Assembly (NCBI GenBank): GCA_013396525.1
Contig: VWYX01000271.1
Span: forward strand, 62,001 to 126,000
Origin: Chaetorhynchus papuensis
Lineage: Eukaryota; Chordata; Aves; Passeriformes; Rhipiduridae
Direction of reading: 5' to 3'
Length of the DNA: 64,000 bases
Positions 10,011 to 21,690 of this stretch are shown in pieces. The notes below the pieces were generated by a model. That model searched no databases. It was not told the origin of the DNA and worked only from the letters and a program-made list of their open reading frames with translations. The first letter of the stretch is position 1, and every line of letters begins with the position of its first letter. Position numbers and translations under genes: made by a program.

Positions 10011-13000
10011 CCCTTTGTTTCTCCTTATTATGTGCTTTTTTGGTAGCCTTTTCATAAGGCAGCTGGGCAACTTCATATGGCAATACTGATGTTGTGCCTC
10101 GTGCTATAAATCATCTGTGTGACAGCTTCTGGCACTCCACATTATAATAACACTTCTGTTTGCCTTCAGTTGTGTTTTTAAACATCTGTAAATTTCCAGT
10201 CTATCTAACATAATTCTCACATTACAAGTATTCTTGATCTCTAAAGTCTGTTAAATAAAATATCTGCAGGTGTGAATCAGTGATTCTTTGGTATTCTTCC
10301 TGCAAGGTAATGATACAACCTACCTTGCTACTTCACCCTAAAGGCTTCCAATGCATGTTTATTATTTTGACACTGATTACCAGCAGCCCATACTGTGTAG
10401 GTTATATGTCTAAGCCTAGACTTCATGGCATATTATTTTAAGTCATATGGAGTAATCTACAGCTTATTCTTAGACATTATTATATTAAACCCGTCATAAA
10501 ATGCAAAATCAGTTTTGATTTGCAGGCAGTCACATTTCTTGCTATAACACCCTCCAGTAAAATTAACTTAGGGGAACATTAAAAATAGAGTTATATAACA
10601 GTAGACATGGAGGGCACTTTAAGGGTTCATACAGTCCTGTAGTTTTCAAATTGTTGTTAAGTAATCTAGAAGATCCATGGGCTATTTCTTATGAATCTGT
10701 AGAAGGTCAATAAAAATTTAAGCATCTGAAACTGTACAAGGTGGTCTATACTTCTGCTGTTCAATCACATCTAAGATTTGTATAAGTATGTCCTGCAATT
10801 TTAAAAATGACCCTTTATGCACCTCTGTGGTTCAGAAGAGATGTCAAAAAACTTGTTAATTGGTTCTTGATTTAAGAAAAAGACAACTGCTGGGATAAAT
10901 GAGGGGAAGTCAGTGGAACAGCTCAATTCCACTAATGATAAGAGAAGTTCCTTATTTTATCACACAGGTGCCACAGCTTTGAGCCTAGACCACTACTTAG
11001 CTCCAGGTTTGAGGTACAGTTAAGGAATTGCTTAGTACCAAAGAGTCCATAGCCACGGTTTTCTACGCCTTCAGCTATTTATTTTTTTTATTTTTCTGGC
11101 ACCAATGGCATCATAACAGTGAATATAATTCTGTGTATTCCAATATATAATTACAAATTTCCTGTTAATGATAACAAGGCTGTCAACTTTAAGTCATGTC
11201 CAGTAGCTTCCCTGCCAAAAACTGTGCTTATGCAGCTTGTGACTAACAGTGGGCCAGTGCCTAAAGAAAGGAACAGTGAAGGAAAAAAATTCACTTTTAC
11301 TATCTTTTAGCAATGAACTCTTAGCTGTAAGTACTATTCAGAAAAATAAAAAGACCTGAAATAATGTTTCAAATTCTATTATCATCAAAAGCAAAAGGAT
11401 GAATGGTATGAGAACCCTAAAAGAAAACTAGCTCACATAGACCAAATTATGTTTAAATGGGCTTTACTTAGACTGTGTCAACTGATGAACAATAATTTCA
11501 AAGCTGTGTTACAAAATATTTGCTAATGGAAAAATGAAACCATTTAATCTTTGACACCACCTTGAAAGCAGGCACCTTCATTTCAAAGTCAATAGGGAAA
11601 ATTCCTTCAAGCATAAATTAACTGGAAAAAAATGAAAACAGGAAATAAAATTTTCCATTCAGCTGCTTCTGCGAATACAGATGTGCTCAAATAATGTCTT
11701 TGTATGAGCCACCAAATTATGAATATTAGAAAAAAAATCACAAAAGCACAGGAAACCAGAAACTACCTTGCAGGAGAAAACAGGAAGTTCCTCTGGTGGA
11801 TAAAGAACTGGATTCAAGCAAACCAAATTAATAGCTCTTGCAAATAATACAAATATAAAATATTTTCAAGACCTAGCCAAAAACATATTGACTTTGCTTA
11901 GTGTTAAAATAACCTCTACTTTACTTTGCAGCTAGATGACACTAGAGAGGTTTAACTGCCAATAATTTTCTACATTATTTTAAGTAAGAATTAGAATGTG
12001 AACCACTGGAAGGTGTTTGTTTTGTGACCCTTGTCCTAGGCATATTTATATACAATGTGGATAACTTTTGTACAGACAAATTATATGGACTAGGATGAGT
12101 CAGTGAAAAGAAGTCTTTCTGTATTAAAAAGATGCTCACTAATATTTCCTAAGACCTTTGGAGTATTCACAAAAAAACCAACCCACAGGCAACCATAAAA
12201 CAACAGGCTATATAAAAAGTGTTTTGAATGCTGCCATGAAAAGAAATTGTCCTTATCAAAGCTTGACAGACGAAGTCACATGTATTTTCAACCTTCTGTG
12301 ATGATCTGGATTGTGAATATGGTGGTTTGTTTTGCATTCTAACAAGTGCTGGCTATCAAAAATACTTGTCAATTTTTCTGAAGTGTTCAAAAATGCAAGT
12401 CACTTTCCTGAACTTTTATTAAAATTATCATATGAATGTTTTATTAAAACATCATATAAAAATGAAACCCCGCTTAACAGGTTACTTACAGCTCTGGTAT
12501 TTTCTTGTGACTTAATAAACTTGATCTAGTAGAGCAAGAAAAAAATAGTTTTATGCATAAGCTTCAACTCCATGTTGAAAGAGAAAACAGCTTTGAAACT
12601 GCTTTGACACATCTAAAACCTTTCAAACATTGTGGCTGAAAAATATTGGCACTCTACAGTCATGTAAAAACCTGAAGCAAATATTTCACTATCACTTTCA
12701 TTCGTGTAATGAATCACAGAATGACTGGTTATGAAAACCATTTGCAAAATCTTCTAATTTTGGTTACAATTTAGCAGCTAAGAAAGAAGTTCAAAGACGT
12801 TGTGATGGTGAATAGCACTGGAATTCATATAGGAATCTCTTGTTTTATTATGATTACAAAGAAAAGCAAAACATTCTTGCCATAGGTTAGCAGATAAGAC
12901 CAGCGTAGTTTTCATGCCAATATCCCTTTATAGGCATTAGTTCACTGTTTCAGCCTTACTAGCAATGGAAGTGAAATATTGATATAGCCTGGAGGAACAC

Positions 13001-15842
13001 TGTTGGAGATACACATTGATCCTATTGAACCTTCCCTCACTTTGAATTTCAAGCCTCTCATTAGAACTGATACATATATATATGATAGACATCCAGAATC
13101 ACAACTTCTTTTGTTGTCCTATCAATATCTTATCCACAGACCTAAACATTTTTGACCCAGGTGAAAACGTTTTTGGACATATACGAGAAGAACACCTTGT
13201 CATTTAGGCATGCTATTCTCTGTATACTCTCTGTGGACAAGGACATAATTTCTTTAAAATATCTGAAGACTGTTATCTGTTTTTTATCAATCCTTTCAAG
13301 ACCAAATTAAAGCAGGTTTTTTTTGGGTTTGTGTTTGCTTTGTGGATAATTTTCAAAGCTTGTAAACACTTCTGCCACCACGTTCTGGATTCCAAATTTG
13401 TCTACATTTTTTCTCATAGTTCAGTGACCAAAAAAGCACCATTCCAACTGAAACCTCACCAGTGCCAAGTAGAGCAGAATAATTACCATCTGCATCTTAC
13501 ATTTTACACCTCTGTCAAATCCCACTAAAATGACTCTTGCCCTAAGTCACTATACAGGTGACGCAGATTCTGAGAGCAATTTTCCACATCCTTCCTCAGT
13601 CTTTTTTCAGTACTTATGTAATACAAAATATTTCAGTTTTATTATCTTTGTACGTGATTTTTCACCTGGACTGTGCTAATAGTTTTATTTTTATCTTTAT
13701 TTTGCTTCATTTTATTGATTTCTTGAGTTTCTAAAGAACATTTCAAATTCTATTTCTTTTGCTTAGTATGAGAGAAAGACATGCCATTAAACACATGCTT
13801 TTTAATTGGATTCGGCCTTCTTAAAAGTTACATTAAAATTATTAAAGGAAATATTTCAAGCTTACACCATAAAACAACAAGAGTGATGTTAAGCACACTG
13901 TATTACTAACCTTCTGCAAGGATTCCTACAGAAATCCCTAATGATTTATAAGTACATTCACAGTCCCTTTGGCTTATGCTTGCTGAGTGCACGCAAAGCA
14001 TAACCTATTTTCATAATCCCTGCTTCACACACTCTTTGAGGATTTGCTAACTCTTGCAAGATTGTAGAATCCATTGCATTTCTTCTATCTCTTGTCAATA
14101 TACTGTCTTGGCAATCACTGTAAAGCCAAGTTTTCTTTTTTCTTTTTTTTTTTTTAACTCTGACCTGTAATATTGAAAATCTTTTGTTTCAAGGTAGCCT
14201 TTTCTTCATATTGTCAAACTCCTCTTCACTCTCCGGCCAGGCCTGATTCTGCACTTACTGGGTCAGGGACACATTTTTGCCAATACTCTCCATTTTCCTA
14301 ATTATCTTTTCTTGACCTTTGCCCCAAGATCCTTTAGTGACTTGGTATTTCAGTGAATCAGTTATTAGGATCAGTGTTGTAAGATATACCTGTATAGAAC
14401 TTCCAAGTTATTCACAAGATGTTTTAAGCGTTAGCTTTCCTTCTTCTCAACTGGTTAAACATCTGTTTCGTACTTATTTTTGGGCTGGGTTACAGTTTAG
14501 CTTCTGTCCCATGCTATTGCCACTGTTGTTGTCTGTGTAAGCTGATTGAAAATAAGCAGAAAGTTAGTGCTGCAGAAACAATCATTCTTGAAAGTATGCC
14601 TGTATGCCTCACATTTTTCTTTTAATGGCATTTATTTCTTCCAGAATATTATACTGTGGGTGAAAACCTCTAATATACAGAAAAAGTCTAGTCCTCTGTC
14701 CCTCTGGTTTTGATATACAAGTCATAAAGAGAGGTCCAGGATTAGTTCTTTGTACCCAGGGGAGAAAGTATGGTGTCAGTTCATGGTACAGAGTCACTTT
14801 ATGTGCTCCTTTATATCATCCTTGCCGTGATGCCACAACTTTTTCTCAAGTGCCAACTTTCTAAGTGGACATAGTGATTTGGTTCTTGAAATAAAGGAGA
14901 AATTTTCTTTTGTTGTAGGAAAACAAGAAGTTTTTTGCAGTAAAATCAGAAATCGTGTTGATAGGTAAAATATTACTATTCACGGACTGTCATTGCAGCT
15001 GTCACCATTATTCCCTGATGGGCCAAATAGTCCTTGAGTTAAACCAAGGCTTGAGTTAGGCCAAAAAAATCTTGGTTTGTTTGCTGGCTGATGATATCTT
15101 GGCTATATCTTTACTTTTACTTTCATCAGATGGAATGAGTAGGAAGTTCCACATTTTTGTGAGAAAATTATTCCTTCCCTTTCAGCTGGATTTAAATGGC
15201 CACACCTGACACACTTCCTGCTCTATATTTTCGTCATTGTGCTTTTTCCTATGTCCTTCAAGGATGTTTCCCATGTCTATATTAAAACTGTTTTGTTACA
15301 CACATTGTGTACATTTAAGTCTTTGACATAAACAAAGATTCCTGTGAAGTGTGATGTTACAGTTAATAAATTGCTCTTCCCTTACTCAAGTAACATGGCT
15401 GTTTTATGTCTTCTTTGTCTGAGCTACCTTACTATTTACACAGTCAGATTACAACAAACATAAATTGTAAAGATCTTCTGAAAATCAACTCTCTCTGGGC
15501 ATTCAAAATGAAAACAAACAGTAAGTAACATAAAGCTTGCCTTATTTTTTCCTTTCATATGCAAATTACACCTTCTCTGGGATCATAGTAATAAATCTTT
15601 TTTCTAATACGGTATGTTTCGTTCTGTCTCATGCTATAGCTCTACCTACCTAGCAGATAGACTGAAGTCTGTGCTGATCAAAGATGAGACATGAAAACTC
15701 AGTAAAAATTTGAATCAAAAAAATATTTGAATACTATTAGGTTAAAGACTTTCCATACTAAAATATGACACAGAAGTAGAAGTTATTTTAATTAAAACTT
15801 TGCCTTCTGGCTCCTAAATTCAGAAATGATTTTCTGACTTTT
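10011..15842. other. Gene-free AT-rich DNA, nearly 6 kb
   Basis: I see no exon with a recognisable domain, no repeat family and no RNA gene. There is a T run near 14145-14155. Short open frames at 11119-11310, 12332-12529, 13331-13528 and 14319-14540 have no family resemblance. Ancient repeats too decayed to see by eye may be present. Confidence 0.55.
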
Positions 15843-15847
15843 ACATT

Positions 15848-16318
15848 TGTTGTGGTTTAGGAATGGTTTCCCTGATTCAGTGCTCGCACTGAGACTTTCC
15901 AAATCACTTGTGGCTCACTCCCCGCCCTCCCTTTCCCTTCCTCTTTCTGCTGCAGTGCATTGGAGAGGAGAATTGGAGGCACAAAAGACAGAGATCACAG
16001 GCTGTGACAAAACAATGTACTGGAGACATCGATATAAGAAAACAATCAGCAACAGCAACAATACTAATAACAGAACTGTACAAAATAGAGAGTGTGGCGC
16101 TTGACCCAGCCACAGCCATACCACCTAAAAAAGTGTTACCCCACTCTTGTCTGCTACACTTGCTTGACTGGAAGGAACCCCTTCTCCTCGGAATGAAGAT
16201 TCCCTTTTCTGCTGCCCCCAGCAATGATGTGAGATGATATAGAATAACATCTGGGCCTTAGCCACACTTGCTCCCACCTACCGAAAAAATTAACTTTGTC
16301 TTAGCTGTAACCACAACA
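15848..16318 (-). mobile_element. Near-complete ERVL-like LTR, minus orientation
   Basis: The 471-bp segment begins TGTTGTGG and ends CCACAACA, an exact 8-bp terminal inverted repeat. Inside, the plus strand shows blocks I recognise from an avian ERVL-type LTR: a CGCCCTCCC segment near 15922-15930, AGAGGAGAATTGGAGGCACA at 15964-15983, an AACAATACTAATAACAGAAC tract near 16058-16077, and a C-rich segment near 16169-16190. In the sense direction the LTR runs on the minus strand. Flanking pentamers ACATT (15843-15847) and ACAGT (16319-16323) match at four of five bases and look like an aged target-site duplication. No retroviral genes are adjacent, so this is a solo LTR. Confidence 0.8.
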
Positions 16319-16323
16319 ACAGT

Positions 16324-18835
16324 GTTCAGTTAACCTCGCTGGCATGTATAAGCAGAGCTGTAGCTGAAATACTCCTTTTCCTTCTCTTCACACACATGAA
16401 TTTCATACTTGTGTATTTTGTCTTTTGTTTCAACTGATTAATTTTTTTGTAAAACTTGATTTTGATGGAATACAGTAGAAAGTGTTCTTTAAGAGAGTAA
16501 GCTTCAGGTCATGTGACCACGTCCAAGTTGCCATGCTGCAGATAATTGTTCTTGTGTTAAAACTCAGATTTTCTAGGAGGATACAGCTTTCAAGTGCCTG
16601 ATGCTCATGAAGACGCTTATTATGTGATGCCACATGTCAAATCTCAGTCTAACACTTCCACTATGCGGTATTCTGCAAGGAGGCTCATGTCAAGTTGAAG
16701 AAATCGAAACACAGAAAAAAGAGGGAAGAATAACCTTGTGAAAAGCATAGTTCTGTTGCATACCAGAATAAAAAATAAGAATGTCATCGCAAGTGTATAG
16801 GACTCCTAAAAAAAAATTGCTTAAACCCACCATTTTATGTTAAATGCTAAGTAGCCTTTCTTTTAATGAGTATTATAATTACTGCAAATGCCAATAGCAA
16901 TTATGAATATACACACTAACCAGAACACACAGAAAAAGAGCTGAATATTGTAACTGTTCTGAGAAATAACATGAAAACCTTTTAAAAGACACATAAAACT
17001 TAATTCAAGTGCATTATTCTTTTGCTGAGCCCTTTATATAGAGGTAAATTTGAACACCTGCAGAATTAAAATTATAGCACCATTAGCATGTTCTGGAGAA
17101 AAAGTGCATGTTACAAGGAGATAAAGCAAATTATCTCAAATTTATCACCTTGAACTAAAATGACCTCAAACCTAAAGTAAGTTTCTAGTCATCTTTGAAG
17201 GCTGTCAACACGAATTTATGACAAAGTTCATTTGCAAATAATAGATTGCATATTTATGATATACTTGAATTTAATGTCTTTGCCAAATTTGTACATTTGG
17301 TTATCTACATCTGCAGAGTTGTAGGATAAATGCACTGGACATGAAAGATACCTTTTCTCTTTGAAGGGATATTTGTTAAAACAAAATAAAGATTAATAAC
17401 TTACCTATTTTATTTTAATGTACTAGGTTTTCTGTAGAGACTTTTGAGAAAAATTTCTTTGTGTGTGTATTTCATCACAGTCCATACTTTAACTGCAAGT
17501 TTGTAAGCCAGCACAGAAGTCCTTCAGGGAATTTTTCAGAGTTCTTCCTTACAGTTAGGCCAGATGTTTTCCCTGCATGGTTTTCTTATTTCATCTTTCC
17601 ACAGCAGCTTCCTACAGTATTTGGGGAATCTGTGTGTTAGAATCTCCTCCCCAAACACTTTCTAAACTCTTTGTACATTTCATAACCCTAAAATCTTGTG
17701 ACACCAATGTAAATATATAAAAGCATTAAAGGAGTTATTATCAAAAATGTGCTTTCTGAAGAGCTGTGCCGAAAAACGATAGCTGAGTGCCCTGCATAAA
17801 TGTTCCTTTTATAAACGAACCATAGTAATTTCTCATAAATTTGCTCAGATTCTGGAGATTAGGTATATATATTAAAATCTATTAAAATATTAATTTATTA
17901 GTTCAAAGATGATGTACTAGTAAAAAATTACAGAACACTAAATTGTACATTAATATGTAGATGCTAGTATTTAATAGAAGTACTGCAAACTCCTGGAGAA
18001 AAAATATTGAAGGTTGGTTTAAAGAGCCATTAAGCCTCAGGCCTACTTAGCCAGAAATACAGACTCAGTGAAGAGGGCAAGATTAAGCAATTTTGTTTCT
18101 TTCCCAAATATTTAGCTACCTTAATGCAAAAGAATCTGAAGAATATGTCTGAAAGTGTATAGTGACTCAGTCCTTATGAAATACATGGGTTGTTAGGTCC
18201 CAAAATAGTTTGTGAATGAATGTTTTAATTTCCAATCAGTTTTAAAATTTAGATCTTAAGAACTCTTATTCAGGTTCTGCCCAGCGTTTGAAATGCATAA
18301 AATGCCTGGAACTGGAAACCCTCAGTGCTCTCCATCATGCTCACTGCACACCTAAAGAGAGCATTAACAGCAATAAGAGGTGAGGTACCCAGTGCACTAC
18401 AAGTTTCACTGGGAATTGCAGGTTAAGCACAGACTTCCTTCTTACTTGCTTTATAGGAAAGTAGTAATGGGATCACTACACAGAAAGCAAAATATATTTT
18501 CAAAACTCAAATCTTCCCAGCTTCTCAATTTTTAGACTGCTCACATTGGGTATAGGAGTCACAGGTTCAAGTACAATTCAATGCTTCAACCTCCACTCTT
18601 TAGTATTTTTGAAGAAAATTTCCTATAGTATTTTCTTATTGAAGTCTTCAATAAAATGTCTAAGAAGACATTTTGCTTATCTCTGCTATCAAAATTTGTT
18701 AATATAAAGTGCTGCATGCAAAATAAATGTTCTTACTATTCAATAAATTTATACCCTTGTACCTATGGAACATCTATCGACTAATGAAAAAAATTAGAGC
18801 TAACATAGGTGCTGTTTTCACAGGAAGCTTCAGCA
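16324..18835. other. Gene-free AT-rich DNA
   Basis: No exon, RNA gene or repeat family recognised. Confidence 0.5.
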
Positions 18836-19367
18836 TGACATGGTTTAGCCTTAGTTAGCTGGCTGCAGCTATTGTATATGACAGATTAAAGCCCATCAGC
18901 CTGCTGCCTTCTTTCTAATTTCACATTTCCATAACTGTATTTCTAAAGTGCCTGTTTTTTGTCCACAGGTATTTACATGACCTTTTCAGGACATCCTGGA
19001 GCACTGCTTACACAAAGTGAGTGCGAGTTCTGTATACTCTCTTAGATAATGCATACTGTGCAGTGCTTCAGCCTGCTGTCCTGCCTGCCATCTTCATTTC
19101 CAGCATGCATGAATGCTCAGATTGAGTGTACTCCAAAAATGAAGTAAATTGTGTTGAAAACTGAAATGAACTGCTGAATTTTAGTACAGAAAATTGTTTT
19201 CCTATACAAAATGTCTGTCTTTTAAAAAGCACTTTTCTTGGCCAGAATTTTTTTCTGGAAGATATAGCTCATAAAAATAGTTTGTGTTCCGCAGAAATCC
19301 AAAACATAGCCCTACCATGCCAGCCACTGTGAAGGAAATTAACTCTATCCCAGCTGACACCAGCACA
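18836..19367 (-). mobile_element. Decayed ERVL-like LTR; only the right end is clear
   Basis: The right end (about 19275-19367) matches the 5' end of the same avian ERVL-type LTR family read on the minus strand: AACATAGCCCTACCATGCCA (19303-19322) is followed by GAAATTAACTCTATCCCAGC (19335-19354). TGACATGGTTTAGCC at 18836 resembles the opposite end, which would give an LTR of about 530 bp. The middle (roughly 18870-19270) is not recognisable, so the left boundary is tentative; the right end alone carries most of the confidence. Confidence 0.5.
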
Positions 19368-21574
19368 GAGATTTTATAAATTCACAGATGAAATTCTTTA
19401 TCATCTCCCATATTCATACACAAGCCAAGAAAAATCATAGGAAGAAAAATTAAATTCTTGGAGGAGAGGGATTCTTGAATGAGATGGGTTTCTAAATGTC
19501 CATCTGTATTTAAACAAATACTTAAATAACTGTCAGCATATATTTTGTTTAAGCAACTATGTAAACAATTGATAGAAAAAATTAAGATCTTCCTTGTTGC
19601 TAGAAAACCTTTTTGGTGCCTATGACTATGCTGGGTTGTACAAAGAAAATTTTCTAGGAATTGACAGTGCCTAGTATTTCAGTGTCCAACAGTCAGCAGG
19701 TGAGAAGGATTCATAAAGTAGGAGTTGCCAGAACTTTCTTAAATGGGATCAGGGACCTTACCTATGTCACTGCAGTCATGAGATCAGTGTCTGTGACTTT
19801 TCACCAGCCAGTGCTGTGGGGAACACTGTTTAAATGTGACATCTGCACTGGCAAAACTCAGATTTTCAGACTTTGAATGTGAACACCTGCTTTGATCCTT
19901 TCTTTCACTTACTGAAGCCATGGTTTATTGTTTATTCAGAGGTATTGCTTTGAATCCAATCCTTATAATTACTATGACATCTGAACCTATAAGATAAACA
20001 CTGAACCGACAAACTGCAGAGATACTTTGGCATTCTGCCTTTGACCACAGATTTCCACTGAGTAGCTTAAATTACTATTTCCTAACTGCAAAACCGAGTG
20101 AATACAATGTACGAAAAACCCCAGCACTAATCCACTGTGTGCAAGTAGTCATTCATAACTGCAAATGCTGAGCAAAGGGTGTCGTGGAAATTCATGTCTG
20201 TTACAAAACTAGAATATATAAATCTGGGTTTCTTGTTGCTGGTCTCTATTTCCTACTCCTCAGCTTAGTCAGCAATATTCAGTATGCCTTGGTCAGTCAT
20301 CAGCCTAGAATATCCAAGGCTTTTATTGTCTTGCCTTTCCCTTCCATCCTCAATCCATTGAATTGCCTTTTAATTTAAATAATGTGTGTATTGCCCTTTA
20401 GGAACCTCTGTTTTGGATGTTCAATATTTCTGTGTATTGCAGATCTACTAGATGTGTGACTCAAGGTTGTGTGTTGTGCTAGGTGGCAAGAAGAGTAAAA
20501 GCCCTACGTATAAAAGAGCAGAGGTATGATAAAGTGTGCAGGGAATTATGGGATGTTCTTTTATTGATTTTAACAGGCTTTATATTAGACTTTTTAAACA
20601 CATTCTCCTCTTCTAATTTCAGCTAATAGAAAGTATACTTTAATTCTTGTAAGGAAGGAATAATCTGATCTTTTAGAGAGCAAGATTTTGACTTCTCAAA
20701 GCCAAATAGTGTATAATGACTATGAAAATCACATAGGTATAATCAAATTAGAATTCTAGTCCTGAAACGTATTGGTACTATACAGTCTGTTATGGGGACG
20801 ACTGATGCTAAGAAAAATTGCTTTTAATGATTATTTTTTGCAAGATCTTTAAGATTAAAGTCAACTAAAATATTGTAACAATTATTATCAGTTTGCAATA
20901 AATATAAATGGAAATTATTATATTTTATCTACTTAAGAATGAAACTTATGTTAGAGAACAGTCATTATATCAAAAATATTTTCCAGAAATGAGTACATGA
21001 CTAGATGTAAGTACATACTAAACTCTCACCACAAAAGAAAAAAATATGCACTTAACAAAACAGCAATTATTTAGTAGTTCTCATTTCATAACTACAGTTT
21101 CAGTGAAAATAGAACTGTCACCGTGAGGCATGCCTTCAACATGTTTTAGGAAATTATGGAGGTGCTACTAAATTTTACAAAAATTTGCAATGGTAAATAG
21201 CTGTGAAATAATGTTAAACTAGGGTTGAAGGTTTTCTTGTTGATAAGAACTGGCTTTTGGTAACTGTCTTCCCTTTCACAAACTAATTATTTAACCATTT
21301 TTTAAAAATATCTGCCTACATGCTGAAATGTTCTATTAGCTGCAAATATGCATGATAACTTCATAATAATTGGGCTTCTTGTTAGTTTTTAATTACCTAC
21401 ATGATAGCCGCTGCAGGTGTGAATGATCTGTTACCGACAGATACTGTTAACGCTGACCTAGATGGGTTCAAGACCACGGGAGGAAATTCTAACATCCGTT
21501 GTGAATGTTGATCAGAAGAACTGCTTTTAACAAAATTAGTGTGTATGTGGGAGTTGTTTCCTTGCTTTGTGGTT
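19368..21574. other. Gene-free AT-rich DNA
   Basis: Nothing recognised. Open frames at 19661-19876 and 20184-20378 show no family. Confidence 0.5.
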
Positions 21575-21690
21575 TTGGTTCTTTTTTTTGTTGTTGTTTT
21601 TTTTTTGTTCGTTTGGGGTTTTTTTGGGTTTTTTTGGGTTTTTTTTTGTTTGTTTTTGTTTTTGTTTTGTTGTTGTTTCTCTTTTTCCTG
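21575..21690 (+). repeat. T/G-rich low-complexity tract
   Basis: Long T runs are broken by single G bases and by several GGG or GGGG groups near 21614-21640. The open frames here on both strands encode only Lys/Asn/Thr/Gln-rich or Phe/Val/Leu-rich low-complexity peptides and are not genes. Confidence 0.85.

Noticed and set aside
15847..16237. Frames of 69-109 codons on both strands
   Set aside because: They lie within the ERVL-like LTR, which does not code for protein.
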